This document shows, in pieces, positions 36,101 through 43,636 of a DNA stretch of 47,300 nucleotides; position 1 is the first letter of the stretch, and the number at the start of each line of letters is the position of its first letter. The position numbers and the translations under genes were made by a program. Source of the stretch: an uncultured Clostridia bacterium (GTDB lineage: Bacteria; Bacillota; Clostridia; Oscillospirales; Oscillospiraceae). Under the pieces are notes generated by a model, which saw only the letters and a program-made list of their open reading frames with translations, made no database searches and had not been told where the DNA came from. Location of the stretch: assembly GCA_930990965.1 (NCBI GenBank), contig CAKNRQ010000016.1, positions 1 through 47,300 on the forward strand, read 5' to 3'.

Positions 36101-37179
36101 GCGCGCACCAATACGCGGAGGGAGATGTCATGCACTGGTGGCACAGGGGCCGCCCGGACAAGGGCGTGCGCACGCGCATATCTGACGACCTCATATGGCT
36201 GCCCTGGGCCGTGTGCGAATACATGGACGCCACGGGCGACGGTGGAATATTGGATCAGAAAGTGGCGGGCATAGTCAGCGCGCCTCTCGCGCCGGGTGAG
36301 GACTCCCGCTATGAGAGCGCCGAGGGCTACGGCCAGAGCGAAAGCGTGCTTGCCCACGCGGCCTCGGCGCTGGGATGCGTGCTCCGTCGCGGCTTTGGAC
36401 CGCATGGGCTGCTGCTCATGGGCACGGGCGACTGGTGCGACGGCTTTGACGCCGTGGGCAGTGAAGGTAAGGGCGAGAGCGTGTGGCTGAGCGAATTCTT
36501 CGCGCACACGGCGGGCCGTTTTGCCGCACTGCTCGAAGCCAGAGGCGACACCCCGGGCGCGGCCGCGCTCATGAGCGCTGTGCGCCGCTGTGTGAAGGGC
36601 GTGGAGCGCGCCTGGGACGGTGAGTGGTACCGGCGCGGCTACTTCGACGACGGCGCGCCGCTCGGCTCAAAAGAGAGTGGAGGCTGCCAGATAGACGCCA
36701 TTGCCCAGGCCTGGGCCGCCTTCGCCGGCTGCGATAGGGAGAGAGTGCGCACTGCGCTGAAATCTGCCGTTGAGCGGCTCTTTGACAGGGAACACGCTGT
36801 CACGGAGCTCTTTACGCCGCCGTTCGGCGATGGCACGCGCTATGCGGGGTACGTGAACTCATACGGACCGGGCTTCCGCGAAAATGGGGGCCAGTACACC
36901 CACGGGGCCATCTGGTTGGCTCTGGCCTGCCTCGAGAGCGGGCTCAAAGACGAGGGGCGGGAAATCCTGCTCGCATTGCTACACCGGGGTGAAAACTACG
37001 GGGCAGAGCCCTTTGTGCTGGCCGCCGACGTCTACTCGAACCCGTCGCGCCAGGGTGAGGCGGGCTGGAGCTGGTACACCGGCTCCGCGGGTTGGTTTTA
37101 CCGCACTGCGCTGCGCTTTGTAGAGGCCGGGGGAGTAGATGGAAAGTTCACAAAGATTTTACCGGGGCAAGAGCTTTAA
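30157..37179 (+). CDS. Cyclic beta-1,2-glucan synthase-like protein (GT84 + glucoamylase-like + GH94)
   Basis: 2340 residues, the largest gene here. Membrane helices near 267-310, 650-700 and 770-815 surround a GT84 glycosyltransferase with DAD at 473-475, a GCGGFAGKGI stretch and QHRW at 618-621. A glucoamylase-like (GH144/162-type) region follows at about 830-1200 (FQEQPPVGVAERTSPTNIGL, HLYNWYDT, MAHHLGMS). The C-terminal third is GH94: SLYQSGGAFGFRDQLQDAVN, HWWHRGRPDKGVRTRISDDL, GTGDWCDGFD with general acid Asp2092, and GENYGAEPFVLAADVYSN. It resembles ChvB/NdvB but is shorter. TTG 30157 follows GAGGGGG; upstream TTG 30139 adds six residues. Product probably an exported beta-glucan (inference). 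Confidence 0.88.
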   Translation: MKSKDLDKASENILSEYGEQIARRSQSCGSFPARREARRILREMERVLAAREESDEGAWRWICDNRYLVEREARCAAMDFSLREQLRAGGRDALVCEAARELVARLGGDVDENEASAYFEGYQSVTPLTMRELELLPAAIKAGLVEIIAGETLSGSPSEGIVSAAISSLRHFATADMTRFIEGADLVSRTFELDPAGAYADMDERSRALYRRRNARLARREGMSELDCARRALELARAHEGDERRSHVGWWIFVEPLGRPGHTSSGALYALAVAVLSAALGVALGYISGGVWTALLTLLPASELIKNAIDAILLRKLPARLLPRMELAQGVPESARTVLAVSAVLASPKDGEKLARRLETFSFAARDCGKNLSFALLCDLVEAGSEHTDADAAAVAQAQRAVDGLNEKYGGGFYLFTRPRRENKRDGIWTPHERKRGALMALAALCSGHYSELECRSGDLSALEGTKYILALDADTTLLPGAARELIGAMAHPLNRARVEPSLRRVTEGRGIIHPRVSVELAASESTHFSRVAAGPGGMDAYGSACGEVWMDLTGCGGFAGKGIIDIAALLECCSDLPEGLILSHDAIEGALLHGGYMSDTELTDGFPSTPFAYFKRQHRWVRGDWQNLAVLAKLRGRLARADKLKLIDSARRSLAAPAACVAIALAALLPRAGLLPAAIVALLSLCSGLVSSLWRTLTRRSGREKHPGGALYGAALRAGQVVLKLLFLPWETWINLSAACAGLWRALCSHRRCLQWNTSAQTGSGSLKALLVSAWMQITLGAALLIFSPEPFGKTLGIVWLCGLPFTAALGTGLTSRAVLSEENRDFLLGECAKIWQYFDDMCTPERGYLPPDNFQEQPPVGVAERTSPTNIGLALVSALAAADLGLAGRERAFEIISGMLSTCEALPKWRGHLYNWYDTRTLSPLVPQYVSTVDSGNLAASLVVLAAGAREYGHNDLAGRASALARGMDFTALYDSDRRLFRIGFDASAGKLGEGCYDLLASEARLTGYYAVASGCVPARHWRALSRALVGRDGYRGLASWTGTMFEYLMPELYLPLMRGSLLWESARFCLYVQRKCIPHVAPWGQSESAYFALDATLSYRYKANGCAALALQRGMDEDTVCAPYAAYLALCVAPNAAANNLRRFAGRDSGGRYGLWESIDFTPRRCASPGGEVVRCVMAHHLGMSLISAANCLDGGVMRRRFMSDPAMAAFAPLLGERAPEGTPTLRRRAIERPERASERRGAVASDAGECHPNSTPRVFALSNGVYSLLMTSTGLSRASAGAVSIYRGFDNAIHGPAGFAVRLECQGGGCDLLPLPGGEGKLDFTYRLQGGLLRFEGRGADFDCAVTSGVSARDTSEVRIVELTARREIAGELVIEFEPTLAKAGDYAAHPAYWRLGMCAGLEGSALLIRRLPRQDAPGCWLCVASDAPVEVRANATGEELGWLSHPHVTARAAVKLAAGESCTCRFAVAFGAERKLALEAAQRALRCGAGQIADLTSALGAVYGLDAKELAVLPELAGRLLFARADGGGARLEELWASGISGDYPIAVSGAKPGSEDKIASIAARHALLRMCGVRADLAFITDDAADYHQKAAATVRRALSDRGLDALLGERAGIHCVASDASGAVELSAAVKLDEDGKMEARRFPDFAAAGPLARPRRGGRVDVAQREGEFSFTVRGALPERAWTLPMSNGKFGYLAADCGLGGMWTDNARERRINAWVCDERASSGPETLECNGHSLFAAEDGVECRVTYGRGWARWEKLGASVTAFVPLDAAARVLIVDKAPGEVRWHTALTLASEERDACFVVTKSESGLLCAGNVRSGMEFAAAFSCEALAYTCDEAAWSSGKPGGETGAGLMPCFGVVLPESECLVIACGACDADTLRELARPETAKRELDRVRAHFDSFCTRVRVSTPYPELDAYVNGWAVYQSYVGRMLARASLYQSGGAFGFRDQLQDAVNLLATEPSLARERIIDACAHQYAEGDVMHWWHRGRPDKGVRTRISDDLIWLPWAVCEYMDATGDGGILDQKVAGIVSAPLAPGEDSRYESAEGYGQSESVLAHAASALGCVLRRGFGPHGLLLMGTGDWCDGFDAVGSEGKGESVWLSEFFAHTAGRFAALLEARGDTPGAAALMSAVRRCVKGVERAWDGEWYRRGYFDDGAPLGSKESGGCQIDAIAQAWAAFAGCDRERVRTALKSAVERLFDREHAVTELFTPPFGDGTRYAGYVNSYGPGFRENGGQYTHGAIWLALACLESGLKDEGREILLALLHRGENYGAEPFVLAADVYSNPSRQGEAGWSWYTGSAGWFYRTALRFVEAGGVDGKFTKILPGQEL

Positions 37180-37205
37180 CTGTAGCTAAAACAAGAAGTA
37201 TCTGC

Positions 37206-37211
37206 TATAAT
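37206..37211 (+). promoter_or_regulatory. Possible -10 box before yfmF
   Basis: TATAAT 27 bases after the glucan synthase stop, but no good -35. It would place transcription start near 37218, making the upstream ATG leaderless and favouring the ATG at 37260. Confidence 0.35.
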
Positions 37212-37259
37212 GCTTAAATGTATAAGAATCAAATCCGGCTGGACTGTGAGGCGAAACGA

Positions 37260-38555
37260 ATGGAATACCGCCGTGAAGAGATAATGCCAGGCGTGTTTTT
37301 GAGCGCGCTGTACACGGACAAGTTCAAGAGCGCGGCCATGTGCGTTACGCTGTTGAGCCAGCTCGACCACGAACACGCCTATCTGGACGCCCTCATACCC
37401 TCGGTGCTCCGGCGCGGTACGGTCAGCCATCCGGACATGTCCGGCATAATGACTTACCTCGAAGAGCTCTACGGCGCTACGGCTGTGCCCATAACCCTGG
37501 GCGTGGGCGAAGTGAAGGCCATGGGATTTTACTCGGCTTTCCCGGAGGGGAGGTTCCTGCCGGGAGGACGAAGCGAGCTCGCGGACGTGTCGAAGCTGTT
37601 GGGCGAGCTGCTGCTGGCGCCCAACACGCGCGGCGGGCTGCTGCTCCCTGACTATGTCAACAGCGAGCGCTCCAAGCTCGCCGAGCGCATACGCGCAAGT
37701 AAGAACGACCGCATAACTTACGCCTTCCAGCGGCTCATAGAGCTCATGTGCTCCTATGAGGACTACAGCGCGAGTATACTCTCCGACCCGGATGAGGCCG
37801 AGAGTATACACTACACCCGGCTCACCCGGCGCTACCGCGAACTGCTCGCCACGAGCCCGGTGGAGGTGTTTTACTGCGGCGCTGAGGACTTTAATACCGT
37901 GCGCGAGGCCGTGCTGCCCGCGCTGAGCGCTCTGCCGCGCGGGGAGCTGGACTTCGATATCGGCACCGACGTGCGCATGAACGCGATTGAGGACAAGCCC
38001 CGCCGCTTCTTTGAGACGATGGATGTGGGCCAGGGCAAGCTCGTAATGGGCTGGAGGCTCGGTGACTGCATGGAGGAACCCGACTTCGCGGCCATGCGCG
38101 TGTTCAACGCCGTCTACGGCGGCACCGCTTCAAGCAAGCTCTTCCGCGAAATGCGCGAGGCTCGCTCGCTGTGCTACTATGCGAGCAGCGGCATAGACGA
38201 TGTAAAGGGCCTGCTCTATGTCCACAGCGGCATAGACAAGGCCAATTACGACGTCGCCGTCGAGGGCATATGCGCTGAGCTGGACAAGATAAAGCGCGGA
38301 GAAATAAGCGATGACGAGCTCTCTGCCGCCCGCCGCTACTGCTCGCAGGCGCTGAGGCTGGTTGTAGACGACCCGGTGGAGCTCATGATGCACTATCTCA
38401 AGATGAACATCATCGGCGCGGAGATTTCCCCCGAAGAGCTGGCTGCGGCCTGCGAGGGCGTGACAGCCGGTGAGATAGCCGAGATAGCTGCCGGGACGGA
38501 CTGCGACGCAATATACTTCCTGAGCGGTGAAGACGAGGAGGCGAGCGTGGAATGA
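37260..38555 (+). CDS. yfmF: M16-family peptidase homologue, inactive partner (YfmF-like)
   Basis: 431 residues. M16 fold without the HxxEH zinc motif: the matching region reads LLSQLDHEHAYLDALIPSVL, so it is probably a non-catalytic partner, as in other two-subunit M16 systems. The second half has NAVYGGTASSKLFREMREAR, LCYYASSGI, the M16C substrate-binding signature. Start ATG 37260 (GAGG about nine bases upstream) matches the family N-terminus MEY..E; ATG 37218 would add 14 residues. Its stop overlaps yfmH (ATGA). In Firmicutes the pair is linked to EF-P modification (from memory of annotations). Confidence 0.9.
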   Translation: MEYRREEIMPGVFLSALYTDKFKSAAMCVTLLSQLDHEHAYLDALIPSVLRRGTVSHPDMSGIMTYLEELYGATAVPITLGVGEVKAMGFYSAFPEGRFLPGGRSELADVSKLLGELLLAPNTRGGLLLPDYVNSERSKLAERIRASKNDRITYAFQRLIELMCSYEDYSASILSDPDEAESIHYTRLTRRYRELLATSPVEVFYCGAEDFNTVREAVLPALSALPRGELDFDIGTDVRMNAIEDKPRRFFETMDVGQGKLVMGWRLGDCMEEPDFAAMRVFNAVYGGTASSKLFREMREARSLCYYASSGIDDVKGLLYVHSGIDKANYDVAVEGICAELDKIKRGEISDDELSAARRYCSQALRLVVDDPVELMMHYLKMNIIGAEISPEELAAACEGVTAGEIAEIAAGTDCDAIYFLSGEDEEASVE

Positions 38556-39829
38556 CAATGCACTCGCGCGAATACCCGGGTGTGGGCGACACGCTCTGGT
38601 CTGGCAAGCTGGACAACGGCCTTTCCATTTACGTCGTGCCCCGGCCCGGCTTCCAGAAGAAGACGGCGTTTGCCGCCGTGAACTACGGCGGGGCCATGCG
38701 CAACTTCACCCTTGACGGCAGACTTGTGGAGACCCCGGCCGGTGTGGCGCACTTTTTGGAGCACAAAATGTTCGACCTGCCCGAGGGCAACGCGCTGAAC
38801 ATCTTCTCCGAGCGTGGCGCCGAGGCCAACGCCTACACCGGCGGCGATATGACCGCCTATTACTTCGAATGCGACGAGCTCTTCGACGAGAACCTCGAAC
38901 TGCTGCTCCGGCTCGTCACTACGCCCCACTTCACCGAAGAGAGCGTGGCCAAGGAACAGGGCATCATTGGCCAGGAGATACTCATGACCGAGGACGACCC
39001 GTCTTTCGTGCTCTACAACGCCACGATGGGCGCGCTCTTCGACCACCATCCGGTGCGCGAGAGCGTGGCCGGTACGGTGGAGAGCATAGCCGGAATCACG
39101 CCGCAGACGCTTTACGACTGCCACAAAGCTTTCTACGTCCCGGCCAACATGGCGCTCTGCGTCGTCGGAGACGTGGACCCCGAGCACGTGGCAGAAATGG
39201 CCGAACGCCTGACCGTCAGGGAGTACGTGAACCCGGCGGTGCCCGACTACGGCGAGCGTGAAGGGCTTGAGCCTATAGAGAAAAAAGCCGTGTCGTACAT
39301 GGACGTCTCCGACCCGATGTTCATAGCGGCGGCCAAGCTCAACACGGCGATGCCTGACGGCGATGAGGCGCTCAGGCTGACGACAGTGGGAGAGCTCGCA
39401 GCGCGCTGCCTGTTGGGCCAGAGCAGCGAGTTTTACACCTCGCTCTACGCTGAGGGGCTGCTGCGCGGTGACTTCTTCCGCGATGTGAGCCGTTTGGCCG
39501 GTACGCTGCTCTTCGAGTGCGGCGGGTCCAGCGCGCAGCCGGAACAGGTTTTCGAGCGGCTGTGCGAGACCTTGAACGCCGCGGCGAAAAAGGGCGTGGA
39601 CCCCGCCGCCTTCGAGCGCGCCCGCCGCGCCGAGTACGGGGTGAGCCTGCGGGCGCTCAATTCCCCGGGCAGCATCTGTGCCTCGCTGGCTAGCTGCCGC
39701 TTCGGTGGCTACGGCTTTTACGAGGGTTTCGATTTGCTGCCGGCAGTGACCATAGATGAGATCAACGCCTTTATACGCGAGTATCTCGCTCCGGAGCGCC
39801 TGACGCTCTCGCTCATAATGCCCAAGTGA
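38552..39829 (+). CDS. yfmH: M16-family zinc peptidase (YfmH-like)
   Basis: 425 residues. Zinc site HFLEH at 67-71 (HxxEH: His67, Glu70, His71) with the flanking signature ETPAGVAHFLEHKMFDLPEG and NAYTGGDMTAYYF. C-terminal half is the second M16 domain (LLGQSSEFYTSLYAEGLL). Translationally coupled to the inactive homologue upstream, so both likely form a heterodimer. Substrate unknown. Confidence 0.92.
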   Translation: MTMHSREYPGVGDTLWSGKLDNGLSIYVVPRPGFQKKTAFAAVNYGGAMRNFTLDGRLVETPAGVAHFLEHKMFDLPEGNALNIFSERGAEANAYTGGDMTAYYFECDELFDENLELLLRLVTTPHFTEESVAKEQGIIGQEILMTEDDPSFVLYNATMGALFDHHPVRESVAGTVESIAGITPQTLYDCHKAFYVPANMALCVVGDVDPEHVAEMAERLTVREYVNPAVPDYGEREGLEPIEKKAVSYMDVSDPMFIAAAKLNTAMPDGDEALRLTTVGELAARCLLGQSSEFYTSLYAEGLLRGDFFRDVSRLAGTLLFECGGSSAQPEQVFERLCETLNAAAKKGVDPAAFERARRAEYGVSLRALNSPGSICASLASCRFGGYGFYEGFDLLPAVTIDEINAFIREYLAPERLTLSLIMPK

Positions 39830-39836
39830 TAAAAAG

Positions 39837-39861
39837 GCCGGGGACGTATAAAGTCCCCGGC
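39837..39861 (+). other. Hairpin between yfmH and lgt
   Basis: Perfect nine-base stem GCCGGGGAC / GTCCCCGGC, loop GTATAAA, no U-tract on either strand. Possible weak terminator or leader structure of lgt. Confidence 0.55.
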
Positions 39862-39881
39862 GATGAAAGGATCTGATACCA

Positions 39882-40916
39882 ATGCCAACCATGATGCGCG
39901 ACGCCGCAATCAGCTTTCCCATGCTTGGCAACCTCACCCTGAACTTTCCGGCGAGCTTCAGCTTTACGCTCTTCGATCACGAGTTCACCATCTACCTATA
40001 TGGCATAGTGATGGCCATAGCCTTCCTGGCCGCAGTGTTCTACGCCTCTAAGCGCGCGCCGCGCGTGGGAATAAAGAGCGACGACATCTTCTCGCTGGTG
40101 CTCTGGGTGCTGCCGATAGCCATAGTGGGCTGCCGTATCTACTACGTCATAAGCGAGTGGGACCGCTTCAAGGACGACCTCATTTCCATCCTCTACATAT
40201 GGGAAGGCGGCATAGCCATGTACGGCGGCACAATCGCGGGCGCCATAACTGTTGTCGTCTGGTCCAAGTGCAAGAAGATACCCTTCGGCGCCACGCTGGA
40301 CGTGGGCGGCTCGGCGCTCATACTCGGCCAGGTCATCGGCCGCTGGGCGAACTTCGTCAACCGCGAGGCCTTCGGATATGAGACAGACATATTCTGCCGT
40401 ATGGGACTTACCCGTCCCGGGGAGGAGACGGTGTATGTACACCCCACATTCCTCTACGAGAGCTTGTGGAACCTGATTGGATTTATTATAATAGATAGGT
40501 ACTGGTATCAAAAAGACCATCGCAAATATGACGGGCAGATATTCCTCTTCTACGTCTTCTGGTACGGTACGGGGCGCGCAATGGTCGAGGGCCTGCGCAC
40601 CGACAGCCTCTATATCCCGGGGACCAATATCCGCACCAGCCAGCTTGTCGCCGCGTGCAGCGCGGTGATAGCGCTTGTGGTACTGCTCGTTAATATAAAA
40701 CGTACACACAAACCCACGTTTGTATCCGTCCAGGCCGCAGCGGAAGAGGCTGCATCCTCTGAAGCAGAGGAGGCTGAGAGCACAGGCGACAGCGGCGAAG
40801 CCGCGGCTGTGTCCGACAGCACCGGCGCGGATACCGCAGAAACCAATCCGGAGGATTCCGAAGAGCAAACAACCGACATCCAATTCAACAATCAGGAGGA
40901 AAATAAAAATGTCTGA
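39882..40916 (+). CDS. lgt: Prolipoprotein diacylglyceryl transferase with long acidic tail
   Basis: 344 residues. Transfers diacylglycerol from phosphatidylglycerol to the lipobox Cys of prelipoproteins in the membrane. Seven membrane segments; YGIVMAIAFLAAVFYASKRA, GGIAMYGGTIAGA and the Lgt signature GQVIGRWANFVNREAFG (Arg/Asn/Glu key residues) are present, as are HPTFLYESLWNL and GRAMVEGLRTDSL. Residues about 285-344 form an unusual Glu/Ala/Ser/Thr-rich cytoplasmic or extended tail. AAAGGA lies ten bases before ATG 39882. The stop overlaps the next gene by eight bases. Confidence 0.94.
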   Translation: MPTMMRDAAISFPMLGNLTLNFPASFSFTLFDHEFTIYLYGIVMAIAFLAAVFYASKRAPRVGIKSDDIFSLVLWVLPIAIVGCRIYYVISEWDRFKDDLISILYIWEGGIAMYGGTIAGAITVVVWSKCKKIPFGATLDVGGSALILGQVIGRWANFVNREAFGYETDIFCRMGLTRPGEETVYVHPTFLYESLWNLIGFIIIDRYWYQKDHRKYDGQIFLFYVFWYGTGRAMVEGLRTDSLYIPGTNIRTSQLVAACSAVIALVVLLVNIKRTHKPTFVSVQAAAEEAASSEAEEAESTGDSGEAAAVSDSTGADTAETNPEDSEEQTTDIQFNNQEENKNV

Positions 40917-41406
40917 CTACAGCGAACTTCTCAATTCGCTCAAAGCCGCGGCGGGCAGCGCCGCAAACATCGCCCGGGATTTGGCAGGCAACGCTGGTGA
41001 AAAGGCACGTGAGCTGGCCGGTGGAGCCGGCGAGAAGGCCAGGGCCGCCGCGGGTATCGCCAAGCTCAAGCTCGACCTCGCCGGAAAGCGCGACGAGCGC
41101 GAGAAGGCTTACGCCGAGATAGGCCGCATGTACTTCGAGAGCGTGGACAAGCGCGCCGTCGAGGACCTCTACGTCCGTCTCTTCGATCAGGTCATGCTCG
41201 CCAACGCTGCCATCGAGCGCATGGAGACCGAGATGCGCGAGCTCAAAAGCGTGTTCGAGAGCGAGGCTGAAGAGGCAGACTTCGGCATGGTGGTCTCCCA
41301 GGCTGAAGAGAATGCCGAAGGCGAGAGCGACATAGAGGTTGAAATTACCGACGAAACCCCGGCTGAAACCTCTGATGCGGACGCCGCCGACAAGACTGAG
41401 GAGTAA
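40909..41406 (+). CDS. Small helical acidic protein with GEKAR repeats
   Basis: 165 residues, family not recognised with certainty. AGGAGGA eight bases before ATG 40909 decides the start; it overlaps lgt. Residues 20-50 hold imperfect repeats (LAGNAGEKARELAGGAGEKA) of an amphipathic helix like those in LEA proteins; 50-120 are a charged helix pair (KLKLDLAGKRDEREKAYAEI) resembling Clostridial small proteins that usually end in a zinc ribbon. The last 40 residues are almost all acidic and low complexity, with no Cys. Probably cytosolic and coiled coil. Confidence 0.8.
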   Translation: MSDYSELLNSLKAAAGSAANIARDLAGNAGEKARELAGGAGEKARAAAGIAKLKLDLAGKRDEREKAYAEIGRMYFESVDKRAVEDLYVRLFDQVMLANAAIERMETEMRELKSVFESEAEEADFGMVVSQAEENAEGESDIEVEITDETPAETSDADAADKTEE

Positions 41407-41420
41407 AACAACAATATAAA

Positions 41421-41457
41421 AAATTAGGCCCCGGATTTTCCGGGGCCTAATTTATTT
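41421..41457 (+). terminator. Bidirectional terminator between lgt operon and hsp20
   Basis: Perfect 15-base stem AAATTAGGCCCCGGA / TCCGGGGCCTAATTT, loop TTT, A-rich before and T-rich after, so it serves both converging units. Confidence 0.9.
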
Positions 41458-41465
41458 GCTGCTTG

Positions 41466-41933
41466 TTATTCGATGGAAATGACGTTGTGGGCTTCCAGCT
41501 TCTTGACATCAGCCTTAGGAACGGATAGCTTCAGAATGCCGTCCTCGTACTTGGCCTTTATGTCACCGGTCGGAATGTCGCCCACGTAGAAGCTGCGCTG
41601 CATAGCGCCGGCGTAGCGCTCGCGCCTGATGTAATTGCCCTTCTTGTCCTTGTCGTCTTTGTCGAGGCCCTTGGCGGCACTGATAGTCAGATAGCCGTTT
41701 TCGGCCTTGACGTTGATCTCATCCTTGGCAAAGCCCGGCAGGTCGATGTCCAGCTCATAGGTGTCGTCTGTCTCGCGCACATCGGTCTTCATCATGTTGC
41801 GCGCCTTCTTGCCGTACAGCTCGCGGTTCAAACCGTGACGTCCGTTGAAGTAACGGTCCATGCGGCGGTCAAACTCGTCAAAGTCATCAAAGAAATCATC
41901 AAAAAGATTCTCACCAAAAATGCTCGGCAACAT
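41466..41933 (-). CDS. hsp20: Small heat shock protein Hsp20
   Basis: 155 residues. ATP-independent chaperone. The alpha-crystallin domain covers about 47-140: KTDVRETDDTYELDIDLPGF, NGYLTISAAK, and the C-terminal YEDGILKLSVPK; the IxI/V anchor is VISIE at the end. The N-terminus (FDDFFDDFDEFDRRMDRYF) is typical of Clostridial Hsp18. GGAGGA is nine bases upstream of ATG. A CIRCE site in its promoter predicts HrcA control. Confidence 0.95.
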   Translation of the reverse strand: MLPSIFGENLFDDFFDDFDEFDRRMDRYFNGRHGLNRELYGKKARNMMKTDVRETDDTYELDIDLPGFAKDEINVKAENGYLTISAAKGLDKDDKDKKGNYIRRERYAGAMQRSFYVGDIPTGDIKAKYEDGILKLSVPKADVKKLEAHNVISIE

Positions 41934-42057
41934 AAGTCATTCCTCCATTCAATATTGCAATGCTGTTGCCGCCGGGCTCAGCCCGGTGCATGATTGAAAC
42001 TTGTTTCCGAACTCTCGCGGGGGACTTCTCATCTGCCCCTCTCTTAAGTTCAGCTTT

Positions 42058-42085
42058 ATTATACCGCGAAAATTAGCACTGTCAA
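42058..42085 (-). promoter_or_regulatory. Promoter of hsp20
   Basis: Minus strand TTGACA (42080-42085), 16 bases, TATAAT (42058-42063). Leader of about 118 bases contains a CCGGGC hairpin near 41973-41987. Confidence 0.88.
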
Positions 42086-42099
42086 GAGGAGAGCGCTAA
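42073..42099. promoter_or_regulatory. CIRCE element (HrcA operator)
   Basis: TTAGCACTG-N9-GAGCGCTAA, 16 of 18 positions matching TTAGCACTC-N9-GAGTGCTAA. It overlaps the -35 of the hsp20 promoter, so HrcA binding would block transcription until heat stress. Confidence 0.9.
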
Positions 42100-42185
42100 T
42101 ATTAACATTTGACGCTATGTTTGTTCACATTTCATGCAATATTTTGGAGAGAGCCTGGTAAATAAGGAAAATTAATTCCAGAAAA

Positions 42186-42872
42186 TCACAGGATTTCGAG
42201 CAGATCCTGTAGATTGCGAAGCTCAAAGTCAACTCTTGCGCCGGTGCGGTTGGGAAGAGCGTGGGGGTTATACCAGCAGGTCTTGATCCCGGCGTTTTCG
42301 CCGCCGGCTATATCGCTGGTGAGCGAGTCGCCGATGATGAGGCAGCGGTCAGATTCCACCGGGCCGATGCCTGCGAAGACGGCGTCAAAGAACTCGCGCG
42401 CGGGCTTTTCCCAGCCCAACTGTTCGGACAGAAAAACTCCGTCGAAGAGCTTGTCCAGACCGGAGCGCCTGAGTTTGCGCTCCTGAGCGACTATGGTGCC
42501 GTTGGAGACGGCGTACTGGCGCACCCTGCCGCGCAGGCCGGAGACGAGCTCGTAGCTGTTGTCACAGAACACTACGGTGTCGCCGAGGCGCACCTGGTAC
42601 AGGTCGTTGAATTCCCGGGCGACGGTGGTGTCTATGCCCTCAGAGGCGAAGAACTCCTCAAAGCGCCGCACGAGCATGGCAGACTTCTCTATCTCGCCGC
42701 GCTCGAGCGCCTCCCAACAGCGCTTGTTTATGGCCGAGTAGCGCTCAACCATCTCGTCCGAACATTCGCCGAGGCCGAAGTGTGCAAACAGGGATTTGAT
42801 AGCGGCCTTCTCCGCAGCCAGGAAGTCCAGCAGGGTGCCGTCTATGTCCCAAAGCAGTACGTCAAAATTCAT
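42186..42872 (-). CDS. HAD-superfamily hydrolase, YjjG-like nucleotidase
   Basis: 228 residues. Motif I WDIDGTLLDF (Asp9, Asp11), motif II Ser in AVSNGT, motif III Lys in LGWEKPAREFFDAVF, motif IV GDSLTSDIAGGENAGI. This arrangement and the C1-type cap of about 75 residues match the YjjG (TIGR02254-type) group that hydrolyses pyrimidine nucleoside monophosphates, including non-canonical ones. GGAGGT seven bases before ATG. Confidence 0.88.
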   Translation of the reverse strand: MNFDVLLWDIDGTLLDFLAAEKAAIKSLFAHFGLGECSDEMVERYSAINKRCWEALERGEIEKSAMLVRRFEEFFASEGIDTTVAREFNDLYQVRLGDTVVFCDNSYELVSGLRGRVRQYAVSNGTIVAQERKLRRSGLDKLFDGVFLSEQLGWEKPAREFFDAVFAGIGPVESDRCLIIGDSLTSDIAGGENAGIKTCWYNPHALPNRTGARVDFELRNLQDLLEIL

Positions 42873-42906
42873 CAGTATACCTCCGGGGAGAGTTTTCTAA
42901 AGTTTA

Positions 42907-43551
42907 TCACCTGAGACACACAAACGCAACTGCCAGCGGCAGCACCGCGGCAAAGACCGCCGCCTCGCTGAGCAGGTTCGTCACAAGTACGCCTATGGCC
43001 GCGCCAGCGATAAAGACGTGGATAATGCCGAAATAGTGGGCCGCGTCGCGCCGTTTGGCGCGGTCGCCGCCGGCGATGGCCTGGTACAAGCACTCCGAAC
43101 CGCTGCGCAGGTTGCCGGTGCACATGGTCGAGGCAAAGGCCTTGCCGCTCACTTTGCGGAAAGCTTCGTATTGCAGCGCGCAGAGGAAGGATATCATGAC
43201 ATTGGCGGCTATGTTCAGCATGTGCCCGGAGGGTATAAAGCTCACCGCGGCGGCGACGGCTATCTCCATGAGCAGTATCCGGCGCTGCCAGAGCTCTATC
43301 GGGCCGCGGCTGCGGTCGCGTATGTACATGGCCAGAAGTACGCCGCAGGTGAAGGCGACGATGGGTATAAAGTATCTCACGATGCCGTGCAGATCACCCC
43401 TGGAGAGGGCTATGCCGACCTGGACTATATTTCCCGTCTGCGCGTTGGAGAAGACACCGTCCCGGCAGCAGAAAGTGTAGGCGTCCAGAAAGCCGCCGGT
43501 GAGTGTGAGCAGCGATGCGAACCAAAAAGATTCGGCGCGCGCGTTTTTCAA
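42907..43551 (-). CDS. YoaK-family membrane protein (DUF1275)
   Basis: 214 residues with about six membrane helices. Family signature near the start: LLTLTGGFLDAYTFCCRDGV followed by FSNAQTGNIVQVGIAL; later QYEAFRKVSGKAFASTMCTG and NLRSG. Function unknown, suggested transporter-like. TTG 43551 is preferred since AGGGGTGA is five bases upstream; longer frames lack a ribosome site. Confidence 0.88.
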   Translation of the reverse strand: MKNARAESFWFASLLTLTGGFLDAYTFCCRDGVFSNAQTGNIVQVGIALSRGDLHGIVRYFIPIVAFTCGVLLAMYIRDRSRGPIELWQRRILLMEIAVAAAVSFIPSGHMLNIAANVMISFLCALQYEAFRKVSGKAFASTMCTGNLRSGSECLYQAIAGGDRAKRRDAAHYFGIIHVFIAGAAIGVLVTNLLSEAAVFAAVLPLAVAFVCLR

Positions 43552-43595
43552 AGCGTTCACCCCTGAAAAATACCCGCGTGAAACGGGCAAAGTGT

Positions 43596-43620
43596 CGCCC
43601 CGGGTTTTGCGCCCGGGGCG
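43596..43620 (-). terminator. Hairpin behind the hydrogenase-like operon
   Basis: Perfect stem CGCCCCGGG / CCCGGGGCG with a seven-base loop, between the zinc-ribbon and YoaK genes. U-poor downstream, so termination strength is uncertain. Confidence 0.55.
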
Positions 43621-43636
43621 GTGTGCTATAAACGGT

